A program made the translations under genes and the position numbers. From Streptomyces sp. NRRL S-87 (lineage in GTDB: Bacteria > Actinomycetota > Actinomycetes > Streptomycetales > Streptomycetaceae): a stretch of 64,000 bases of DNA. Below, piece by piece: positions 57,103-64,000 of the stretch. The notes beneath the pieces are model-generated. The model had not been told where the DNA came from and searched no databases. It worked only from the letters and a program-made list of their open reading frames with translations. Numbering within the stretch: the first letter of the stretch is position 1; the number at the start of each line of letters is the position of its first letter. The stretch is taken from assembly GCF_000719335.1 (NCBI RefSeq), contig NZ_JOGB01000014.1, positions 1-64,000 of the forward strand, read 5' to 3'.

Positions 57103-58176
57103 TCAAGAAGCAAGGGCCCCCAACAACCGGTCGACGTCATCCACGGTGTTGTAGAGGTGGAAGGCGGCACGCAGCGCACCGGCGCGGTCCGCCGTGACGA
57201 CGCCCGCCGCCCCCAGGGCGGCCTGGCGGTCGCCGAGACCGGGCACCGAGACGATCGCGGATCCGTCCGCGGCGACCGGCACGTGGCCGAGGGCGGCCAG
57301 CCCGTCCCGGTACCGCGCCGCCAGGGCGGTGTTGTGGGCGTGCACGGCGGCCACGCCCACGGACTCCAGCAGCGCCAGCGAGACCGCCGCCGCATGGAAG
57401 GCGACGAACGCCGGGCACTCGTCGAAACGCCGCGCGTCCGCGGCCAGCGCCGGCATGGGCCCGTACGTGGCCTCCCAGATCGACTCGGCCGCCACCCACC
57501 CCGCGTGCAGCGGCAGGAGCGACTCCTGCGCCTCCTCGGTGACGGTGAGGTAGGCGACCCCGCGCATGCCCAGCAGCCACTTGTAGCCGCCGGTCACCGT
57601 GTAGTCGTACCGGCCGGCCTCGAAGGGCAGCCAGCCCACCGCCTGCGTGGCGTCGACCAGCATCCGCGCGCCGTGGGCGGTCGCGGCCCGCCGGACGGCG
57701 TCCAGGTCCGCGATCCGCCCGTCGGCGGACTGTACGGCGCTCAGCGCGACCAGCGCGGTCTCCGGCCGCACCGCGTCGGCGAGCCCCTCCAGCGGCGCGT
57801 ACCGGGGCCTGAGGTCGGGCCGCAGCGCGAAGGGATTGATGACGGACGCGAACTCCCCTTCAGGGAGGAGGACTTCGGCCCCGGCGGGCAGGGAGGCCGA
57901 GATCAGGCCGACGAGGGTGGAGACCGCCGAAGCCACCGCCACCCGCCCCGCCGGGACGCCCGTGAGCCGCCCGAAGGCCTCCCGCGCCGACGCCACCGCC
58001 TCCCAACTGCCGAAGCCCTCCGGCCTGCCGGCCCCGGCCGCCTCGGCCAGGTCGCGCACCGCGGCGACGGCCCGACGCGGGAGCACGCCGCAGGTGGCCG
58101 TGTTCAGGTAGGTCGTGGTGTGCGCGAACTCCGCACGGGTCACGTCGGCAAGGGAAAGTCGCTCGAGTCGCTCCAT
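57103..58176 (-). CDS. PLP-dependent aminotransferase class V-fold enzyme
   Basis: A 357-aa fold-type I enzyme. YLNTATCGVLPRR at the N-terminus, DATQAVGWLPF near residue 175 (Asp for the pyridine N) and GGYKWLLG near 195 (Schiff-base lysine) define it as cysteine-desulfurase/isopenicillin-N-epimerase-like. There is no conserved active-site cysteine loop, so sulfur transfer is unlikely. ATG at 58176. The 110-nt upstream region is unusually AT-rich. Confidence 0.92.
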   Translation of the reverse strand: MERLERLSLADVTRAEFAHTTTYLNTATCGVLPRRAVAAVRDLAEAAGAGRPEGFGSWEAVASAREAFGRLTGVPAGRVAVASAVSTLVGLISASLPAGAEVLLPEGEFASVINPFALRPDLRPRYAPLEGLADAVRPETALVALSAVQSADGRIADLDAVRRAATAHGARMLVDATQAVGWLPFEAGRYDYTVTGGYKWLLGMRGVAYLTVTEEAQESLLPLHAGWVAAESIWEATYGPMPALAADARRFDECPAFVAFHAAAVSLALLESVGVAAVHAHNTALAARYRDGLAALGHVPVAADGSAIVSVPGLGDRQAALGAAGVVTADRAGALRAAFHLYNTVDDVDRLLGALAS

Positions 58177-58286
58177 GCACTCACTCTGCGACGATCAGGC
58201 CTCAAAGTCTATTGGAGAGTTATGCATGAGATCTCAAGCAATCACTTATGATCGGCTCCCAGCCACCGAACCACCGCGGCCTACCC
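58177..58286 (-). promoter_or_regulatory. AT-rich promoter/operator region of the aminotransferase gene
   Basis: Between 58195 and 58255 base composition drops to roughly 55% A+T in an otherwise very GC-rich window. It contains the perfect palindrome TGAGATCTCA (58227-58236) and TTATGCATGA next to it. A promoter with a bound regulator is likely; the regulator is unknown. Confidence 0.5.
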
Positions 58287-58994
58287 TCACCCCTGCGGGA
58301 CCGCGCAGGCCCCGTCCGGCTCGCAGGCCTCGCCGGCCGGCGTCTCCGCGACGATCTCGCGCCCCTGCCAGGCCTGCTCGAGCGCACGCGTGAACACCTC
58401 CGCCGGCTGGCCGCCGGAGACCCCGAAGCGTCGGTCGAGGACGAAGAACGGCACGGAGTTGGCGCCGAGTTCGGCCGCCTCGCGCTCGTCGGCCCGGACC
58501 TCCGCGGCGTACGCCGTCCCGTCGGCCAGCACAGCGCGCGCCTCGGCCTCGTCGAGGCCGGCCTCGACCGCGAGGGCGATCAGCACCTCGGGATCGAACA
58601 CCGAGCGCTCCTCGGCGAAGTTGGCCCGGTAGGCGAGGTCCAGCAGCGCGTCCCGGCGCCCGTGGGCGGCGGCCAGGTGCAGCAGGCGGTGGATGTCGAA
58701 GGTGCTGCCGTTGTCGCGGCCCTCGGTGACGTACTCCAGACCCTCGGCGCGCGCGGCGGCGGCGACGTGCTCCTCCATGCCGCGCGCCTCGTCGAGCGTG
58801 CGGCCGTACTTCTTGGCCAGCATCTCGACGACCGGGCCGGTCACGCCCTTCGGGGCCCGCGGGTCGAGCTCGAAGGAACGGTGCACGACCTCGATCTCGT
58901 CCCGGTGCGCGAAGGCGGCCAGGCCCTTCTCGAAGCGGGCCTTGCCGATGTAGCACCACGGGCATGCGATGTCCGACCAGATCTCGACGCGCAC
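58287..58994 (-). CDS. DsbA-family oxidoreductase (FrnE-like)
   Basis: A 235-aa thioredoxin-fold protein with the active-site CPWC near residue 11, a helical insertion in the middle and the cis-Pro loop SVPFFVLD near 180. This is the cytoplasmic FrnE/2-hydroxychromene isomerase-like DsbA group. The C-terminus holds two more cysteines (ACEPDGAC). GTG at 58994 follows AGAAGGA. It probably handles disulfide isomerisation or a small-molecule thiol reaction. Confidence 0.93.
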   Translation of the reverse strand: MRVEIWSDIACPWCYIGKARFEKGLAAFAHRDEIEVVHRSFELDPRAPKGVTGPVVEMLAKKYGRTLDEARGMEEHVAAAARAEGLEYVTEGRDNGSTFDIHRLLHLAAAHGRRDALLDLAYRANFAEERSVFDPEVLIALAVEAGLDEAEARAVLADGTAYAAEVRADEREAAELGANSVPFFVLDRRFGVSGGQPAEVFTRALEQAWQGREIVAETPAGEACEPDGACAVPQG

Positions 58995-59089
58995 GTTCCT
59001 TCTCTTCTCCCGGCTCGAGGGGCGGCGCCCGGCGGACGCGCACGGAGGGGTCGCCTCCGCCTGGGAGGTCAACCGCTGCGACCGCCGCC

Positions 59090-59575
59090 TCATTCCGTGG
59101 CGCGCGTCACGTCCAGCCACAGGGTCAGGTGCGAGCCCGTCCGGGGGGCGCCGGGCGTCTCGGGCCGCCAGCCCTGGGCGGCGTAGAAGGCCTGGGCGCG
59201 CAGGTTGTGCTCGTAGACCTCCAGGCGGACGCGGTCGACGCCGGTGCCGCGCCAGGCGTCGAGGCAGGCCGTGTGCAGGGCGCGGCCGATTCCGTGGCGC
59301 CAGTGGTCGGGGTCGACGTGCAGCTGGGTGAGGGTCATGGCGCCCTCGTCGGGCCGGAAGGCGGCGACGCCGACGAGGGCGCCGCCGCGTTCGGCGCAGA
59401 GCACGGCGCCGTCGGGGCGGTCGATGGCCCGGGCCCAGCCTTCGCGCGTCCGGGCCAGCTCGGCCTCGCCGAGGTAGGCCTCCTCGGGGATGCGGCCCGC
59501 GTAGTACGTGGCGCGCGCCCTGGTGTGGAGGACGGCGATCGGATCGAGGTCTGCCGGTCGGGCGGTTCTGATCAT
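59090..59575 (-). CDS. GNAT-family N-acetyltransferase
   Basis: A 161-aa protein with the acetyl-CoA loop WRHGIGRAL (R/Q-x-x-G-x-G/A) near residue 95 and LEVYEHNLRAQAFYAAQGW near 120-140, both diagnostic of GNATs. ATG at 59575; the open frame continues upstream but only as a shadow of the PBP gene. Substrate unknown. Confidence 0.92.
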   Translation of the reverse strand: MIRTARPADLDPIAVLHTRARATYYAGRIPEEAYLGEAELARTREGWARAIDRPDGAVLCAERGGALVGVAAFRPDEGAMTLTQLHVDPDHWRHGIGRALHTACLDAWRGTGVDRVRLEVYEHNLRAQAFYAAQGWRPETPGAPRTGSHLTLWLDVTRATE

Positions 59576-59751
59576 GACAAGGGGAACGCGCCCCGCCCCG
59601 CCGCGGTTCCCGACCACGGCAGCCGACCGCCGGGCGCTCGAACGGGGACGACGGCGGCCGCGCTCGGGACAGCGCCGGGGACGGGTCCGGGCCCGGGCCC
59701 GGTGCCGGGGACAGCTCCGGGTACGACCGCGCGGGCGGGGCCGCCGACGGC

Positions 59752-61200
59752 CTACCCCCCGAGGGCCGCGGCCATCATCTTCTGGGCCACCGGGGCGGCC
59801 AGCCGGCCGCCGGCGATCTCGGAGCGGTCGGTGTCCGAGTTCTCGATGATCACGGCCACGGCGACCTGCTTGCCGCCCTTGGTCCCGTACGCGGTGAACC
59901 AGGCGTACGGCTTCTTGCTGTTGTTCACGCCGTGCTGGGCGGTGCCGGTCTTGCCGCCGACCTCGGCGCCGGGGACCCTGGCGTTGCCGCCGCCGCCCTC
60001 CTCGACCACGGTCTTCATGGTCTCGCGCAGGAGTTCCGCGGTCCGCTCGCTGATCACCTGCCTGCTCCCGGGGTCCTTGAAGCTCTCCAGCACGCCGCCC
60101 CCGGAGTCGGTGACCTCGGAGACCATGTGCGGGGCGACCTGCTTGCCGCCGTTCTCGACGGTCGCGGCGACCATCGCCATCTGCAGCGGGGTGGCGGTCA
60201 CGTCGAACTGGCCGATGCCGGACTGGGCGACCAGGTCGGGCGAGGCCTTCCGGGACGGGTAGACGCTCGGGTAGGCCCGCACCGGGATGTCCTGCTTCTC
60301 GTCGTTGAAGCCGAACCTCTCGGCCATGTCCCGCATCTTGTCCTGGCCCAGCTCGTACGCGATGTGCGCGAACACGTTGTTGCACGAGTAGCGCATGGCC
60401 GTGCGCAGGGTGGCGTTCCTGCAGGGCGCGGACTTGTTCTCGTTCTCCAGGACCGTCCGGGTGCCGGGGAGGGTGTACGGGTCGGGGCTGTCGGTCGGCG
60501 TGTCGACGGAGTCGTACAGGCCGTTCTCCAGAGCCGCGGCGGCGGTGACGAGTTTGAACGTGGAGCCGGGGGCCAGCGGCTGGCGCAGCGCGCGGTTGAC
60601 CATGGCCTTGCCGTCCTCGGCGCTGAGCTCCTTCCAGGCCGCGCCGTCGCTGCTGCCGGCGATCCGGCCCGGGTCGTACGAAGGCGTGTTCACGACGGCC
60701 AGCACCTCGCCGGTGGCGGGGTCGATCGCCACGGCCGCGCCGGTCTTGCCCTTGAGCGCCTCGTAGCCGGCCTTCTGGACTCCGGGGTCGATGGTCGTCA
60801 GCACGTTGCCCGGCTTCGCCCGCTTGCCCGTGAGGGCGTCGAGCGGGTTCTTCAGCCGGGAGTCCGTGCCGTTGAGCACGTCCTGGTAGAGCTTCTCCAA
60901 CTGTGTTGCACCGTAGACCTGCGAGCTGTACCCGGTGACCGGCGCGTACAGCCCGCCGTCGGTGTACGTGCGCTTGTACGCGAAGTCGCCCGCGTCCACC
61001 CGCTTCGATCCGGTGACGGCCTTGCCGCCGACGATGATGTTCCCGAGTGGTGCCGCGTACTGGGCGATCTTCGTCCGGCGGTTGTTCGTGTTGTCCGCGA
61101 GGGCCTTGCCTTCGTACGCCTGCACCCAGGTGACCCGCACCAGCAGGGCCAGCACCAGCAGCAGACAGAAGACCGACGCACGCCTGATCGTCTTGTTCAT
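59752..61200 (-). CDS. Class B penicillin-binding protein (PBP2/PbpA-like)
   Basis: A 482-aa transpeptidase. One N-terminal membrane helix (residues 9-28), a dimerisation domain to about 140, and the transpeptidase domain with STFK at 213-216 (catalytic Ser213), SCN at 272-274 and KTGT at 417-420. It matches the PbpA type of actinobacteria but is not beside a rodA/ftsW gene, so it is probably a paralogue of the copy in the cell-division region. ATG at 61200. Confidence 0.95.
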   Translation of the reverse strand: MNKTIRRASVFCLLLVLALLVRVTWVQAYEGKALADNTNNRRTKIAQYAAPLGNIIVGGKAVTGSKRVDAGDFAYKRTYTDGGLYAPVTGYSSQVYGATQLEKLYQDVLNGTDSRLKNPLDALTGKRAKPGNVLTTIDPGVQKAGYEALKGKTGAAVAIDPATGEVLAVVNTPSYDPGRIAGSSDGAAWKELSAEDGKAMVNRALRQPLAPGSTFKLVTAAAALENGLYDSVDTPTDSPDPYTLPGTRTVLENENKSAPCRNATLRTAMRYSCNNVFAHIAYELGQDKMRDMAERFGFNDEKQDIPVRAYPSVYPSRKASPDLVAQSGIGQFDVTATPLQMAMVAATVENGGKQVAPHMVSEVTDSGGGVLESFKDPGSRQVISERTAELLRETMKTVVEEGGGGNARVPGAEVGGKTGTAQHGVNNSKKPYAWFTAYGTKGGKQVAVAVIIENSDTDRSEIAGGRLAAPVAQKMMAAALGG

Positions 61201-61353
61201 CCCTCTGAGGGACGCGGGAACCGGCCGGGGCGTTCCGTTCTGCCCCGCTTGCGGCCGGGTTCTCAGTATTTCTTCATCTGCATCTACCTCTACATCTTCG
61301 CCTTCGCTTCGCTTCGAGGACGGTCAACCGGAGGTGGTCGGAAGGGTCCGCGG

Positions 61354-62175
61354 TCAGCCCGGGGTGATGAAGCCCGACTCGTACGCGGCGATCACGGCCT
61401 GGGTGCGGTCGCGGGAGCCGGTCTTGGCGAGCACCGCGGCGACGTGCGTCTTGACGGTGGCCGGGCCGACCCCGAGGCACTCGCTCATCTCCGTGTTCGA
61501 CATCCCCTTCGCCATCAGGCGCAGCACGTCGCCCTCGCGGTCGGTGAGCCGTGCCGCCCACGGTGGGGGCGCGGGAGAGCGCCGCGCGTGCTCTGCCGCC
61601 AGGCCGCGCACGGCCGCGGGGAAGAGCAGCGAGTCGCTCCGGGCCACCAGCCGGACGGCGCCGACCAGCTCGTCCGGGTCGGCCCGCTTGAGGAGGAACC
61701 CGGCCGCGCCCGCGCGCAGCGCGTCGTACACGTAGGCGTCGTTCTCGAAGGTGGTCACCACCACGATCCGGGGCGGGTCCGCAAGGGTGGCGAGGATCTG
61801 CTCGGTGGCCCGGATCCCGTCGATCTGCGGCATGCGCACGTCCATCAGCACCACGTCGGGGCGCAGCGCGCGCACCACCGAGACCGCCTCGGCGCCGGTC
61901 GCCGCCTCCCCCACCACCTCGATGCCCGCCTCGGCGTCGAGGATGACCCGCAGCGCGGTACGGACCATGCGCTCGTCGTCGGCGAGGACGACCCGGATGG
62001 CACCGGGCCCGCCGGGCCCACCCGCACCCCCGACCGGACCCGGCCCCCCACCCACACCCGCACCCGCACCCGCACCCGCACCCGCACCGACACCCACACC
62101 CACACCCGGCCCGCCCACGCTGTCCGCCACCATGTCCCCCGCGCCCACCGCGTGCCCCGCTTCCCCCGCGCTCAC
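61354..62175 (-). CDS. NarL/FixJ-type response regulator with Gly-rich N-terminal extension
   Basis: 273 aa from the GTG at 62175, which overlaps the kinase stop (GTGA). Residues 1-58 are a Gly/Ala/Val tract encoded by hexanucleotide repeats (acccgc and acccac, 62047-62107). The receiver domain follows, with acidic pair D66-D67, phospho-acceptor D112 (MDVRMP) and the conserved lysine in FLLKRAD. A LuxR-type helix-turn-helix (LTDREGDVLRLMAKGMSN) is at the C-terminus. An internal start near residue 58 is possible and would give a normal-length regulator. Works with the kinase encoded just upstream. Confidence 0.93.
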   Translation of the reverse strand: MSAGEAGHAVGAGDMVADSVGGPGVGVGVGAGAGAGAGAGVGGGPGPVGGAGGPGGPGAIRVVLADDERMVRTALRVILDAEAGIEVVGEAATGAEAVSVVRALRPDVVLMDVRMPQIDGIRATEQILATLADPPRIVVVTTFENDAYVYDALRAGAAGFLLKRADPDELVGAVRLVARSDSLLFPAAVRGLAAEHARRSPAPPPWAARLTDREGDVLRLMAKGMSNTEMSECLGVGPATVKTHVAAVLAKTGSRDRTQAVIAAYESGFITPG

Positions 62176-63695
62176 CGGGACTCCCCCGCCGGGCCCGCGA
62201 GCGGCAGGACGGCGCGCAGCCGCCAGGTGCCGTCGGCCGCCCCGGCCTCGGCCCGGCCGCCGAGCAGCGCGGCCCGCTCGGCTATGCCCGTCAGCCCACG
62301 GCCGCCCCGCCCCCTCCCGGACCGGACACCGAGAGCCTGAGCACCGGGAACCTGCGCGCCGAGACCCTGCACGCCGAGACCCTGCACGCCGACGGCCCGG
62401 GCTCCCACCGCCCCGCCGCCGGAGCCCGCAGCCCCCGCAGTCCCCCCACTCCTCCCACTCCCCGCAGTCCCCGCGCTCCCCGCACTCCCCACAGTCCCCG
62501 CCGTCCCGGCGCTCCGGTCCGCCCCGCTCCCCAGGGCCACCGCCCCGAGGGCGACGGCTTCGCCGCCCTGCCCCTGCCCGCTCCCCGCACACGGATTGGT
62601 CATCGTGATCTCCAGCTCGCTCTCGTCCCGTACCGCGATGCTCAGCCGCACCGGGCCGGTGCCGTGCTTGAGCGCGTTGCTCAGGCCCTCCTGCACGATC
62701 CGGTACGCCTCCCGCGACGCGATCGCGGGCAGCCGCTCCCAGTCCGCGGCCCGCCCCGGGTCCTGCCGGTCCACCACCTCGACGCCGCCCGCCCGGGTAC
62801 GGGCCAGCAGGCCCTCCAGGTCGGCGGCGAGCGTCGGCGCGGGTGCCGTGGAGCCGGCCGTCTCGTCCCCGTCCCGCAACAGCCCCAGTACGGCGTCCAG
62901 TTCGCCGACCGTGCGCCGCGTGGTGTCCTCGATGGCGGCCAGCGCCTCCCGTACGAACGCCGGATCGGAGTCCAGCACCCGGCGGGCGGCACTCGCCTGG
63001 AGGGTGACGGCGCTCAGCGCGTGCCCCACCGAGTCGTGCAGCTCCCGTGCCAGCCGGTTGCGCACCGCCAGGTCCGCCGCCCGCTCCTCGGCCGCCGCGA
63101 GCCGATCCGCCGGGGTAGGACCCAACAGCACCGGCGCCAGGCTCGCCAGCAGCGCCCCGGCGGCGGCCGCGCAACCGGCGAGGGCCGCCAGCAGGGCCAG
63201 CCCGGCCAGCGGCGCCGTGAGCATCCCCGGCATCGTGCGGAACCACCCCCAGAGCGCCAGCTCCGGGTCCCGCAGCGCCGGGAGGAACGGGGTACCCAGG
63301 AGCACCAGCACCATCGGCGGCACCGCCAGACTCATGCCGCTGATCACCGCCCCCAGCCCGAGGTGCACGGTCCACCAGACCGCGGTCCTCAACCGGGCCG
63401 GCCGCGAGCGGGCGGGGCCGTCGGCCAGCAGCTCGCCCGGCACGCCGCACATGGCCCGCACCGCCCCCGCCGACATGGGTCGGACCAGGGCGAACACCCC
63501 GCTGACCGCCACCAGCGGCAGGGCCGTGGCGTACACGGTGAGGAGCTCCGGTATCGACTCGAACACGGACCGGTGCCCCGGCCTGACCACACTGAGCAGC
63601 ACGGAGGCGAGCAGGAAGTAGGGCATCAGGAGGGCGCCGCCGAGGACCAGGTGGACCCAGCGCCCCCGGGCCGCGCGCCCGAACAGGACCCTCAC
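62172..63695 (-). CDS. HisKA_3-type sensor histidine kinase
   Basis: A 507-aa membrane kinase. Four to five membrane helices lie in residues 15-190. The dimerisation helix has ELHDSVGHAL with the phospho-acceptor His220, and the N-box EGLSNALKHG lies near residue 335. An Ala/Gly/Ser-rich insertion of about 75 residues (near 375-450) splits the ATPase domain before GRGLTGIAERAALLGG. GTG at 63695 overlaps the stop of the upstream gene, and its stop overlaps the regulator, so the three are an operon. The signal is unknown. Confidence 0.93.
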   Translation of the reverse strand: MRVLFGRAARGRWVHLVLGGALLMPYFLLASVLLSVVRPGHRSVFESIPELLTVYATALPLVAVSGVFALVRPMSAGAVRAMCGVPGELLADGPARSRPARLRTAVWWTVHLGLGAVISGMSLAVPPMVLVLLGTPFLPALRDPELALWGWFRTMPGMLTAPLAGLALLAALAGCAAAAGALLASLAPVLLGPTPADRLAAAEERAADLAVRNRLARELHDSVGHALSAVTLQASAARRVLDSDPAFVREALAAIEDTTRRTVGELDAVLGLLRDGDETAGSTAPAPTLAADLEGLLARTRAGGVEVVDRQDPGRAADWERLPAIASREAYRIVQEGLSNALKHGTGPVRLSIAVRDESELEITMTNPCAGSGQGQGGEAVALGAVALGSGADRSAGTAGTVGSAGSAGTAGSGRSGGTAGAAGSGGGAVGARAVGVQGLGVQGLGAQVPGAQALGVRSGRGRGGRGLTGIAERAALLGGRAEAGAADGTWRLRAVLPLAGPAGESR

Positions 63696-64000
63696 GCGGC
63701 GCGTCGGACGGTGGACCGACGGGCGGTGGACCGACGGGCGGTGGGCCCACGTGAGGTGAGTCCGTGTGCGGTGAGCCGGCGGGCGAGGACGCCCGCCACC
63801 AGCAGTCCGGTGATCATCTGACCAGCGTAGGTCAGGTACATGACCGAGGTGACGCCCTTCGCCGGATCACCCGCTCCGAGCGCGGCGATCATCAGCCAGC
63901 CGCCCCAGCCCAGGGAGGCCGACGCACCGATCCACGCGACCGCCAGGGGCAGCCGCGCCGAACGTACGCCCCAGCGGGCGCCGTGCACCAGCAGGAGCCC
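63692..64000 (-). CDS. Small membrane protein, 5' end beyond the window
   Basis: At least 98 aa. Two hydrophobic helices (LPLAVAWIGASASLGWGGW and MYLTYAGQMITGLLVAGVL) are followed by a basic tail with repeated TARRST units. The frame is open to the window edge, so a start at 63988 is only one option; the true start is probably outside. The stop overlaps the histidine kinase start (GTGA), which suggests a role in the two-component operon. Family not recognised. Confidence 0.7.
   Translation of the reverse strand, partial: GLLLVHGARWGVRSARLPLAVAWIGASASLGWGGWLMIAALGAGDPAKGVTSVMYLTYAGQMITGLLVAGVLARRLTAHGLTSRGPTARRSTARRSTVRRAA

Overview
The window is about 73% G+C, with GTG and TTG starts, four-base stop/start overlaps and the gene families expected of a Streptomyces (or close relative) chromosome: 2-methylisoborneol synthesis, F420 precursor synthesis, WhiJ/DUF397 modules, a SARP-like regulator and a Streptomyces-type contractile injection system. 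I see no rRNA, tRNA, transposase, integrase or CRISPR array.

Layout. 1-6050: a block bounded by two arrays of a 69-bp hairpin-bearing repeat in inverted orientation. Inside are an ECF42-type sigma factor with its DGPF-domain partner and a recognisable self-type promoter, two small unknown genes, and a STAND/NB-ARC-TPR ATPase. 6225-9183: a Pro-rich HTH protein, then an RsbW-like ATPase divergent from an XRE/DUF5753 regulator plus a DUF397 protein. 9347-13576: the 2-methylisoborneol operon, in transcription order cyclic-nucleotide-binding family 2B encapsulin shell, 2-MIB synthase with a long disordered N-terminus, and GPP C-methyltransferase. 13944-25987: an SDR, FO synthase (fbiC), a degenerate ADP-ribosylglycohydrolase homologue, a zinc-ribbon membrane protein, a DUF2079 membrane protein, a secreted cyclophilin, a SARP/MalT-like regulator and an F420-type LLM oxidoreductase. 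26105-28663: a secreted FG-GAP protein.

28879-55421 is the centrepiece, a contractile injection system (CIS) locus transcribed on the minus strand. In transcription order it holds a secreted PD40/DUF11 protein, a DUF4255 tail-terminator protein, an AAA+ ATPase, (a plus-strand methyltransferase sits here), a DUF4157 metalloprotease-like protein, a 1284-aa helical protein ending in an HNH-like domain (candidate effector), sheath, tube, T4-type assembly protein, DUF6760 protein, a 1113-aa disordered protein carrying 13 VQR/LQR motifs and six LVG-type motifs, second tube protein, LysM tube-baseplate connector, VgrG-like spike, PAAR tip, gp25, gpJ-like and gpI-like baseplate proteins. No tail-fibre gene and no classical coiled-coil tape measure is visible.

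55817-64000: housekeeping and signalling genes on the minus strand: amidohydrolase, class V aminotransferase-fold enzyme, FrnE/DsbA-like oxidoreductase, GNAT acetyltransferase, a solitary class B PBP, and a NarL-type response regulator/histidine kinase pair with a membrane protein cut by the window end.

The least explained items are the VQR-repeat protein and the HNH-ended protein of the CIS locus, the 69-bp repeat arrays, and the ADP-ribosylglycohydrolase homologue that has lost metal-binding aspartates. All functional statements rest on reading sequence motifs; no database search was possible.
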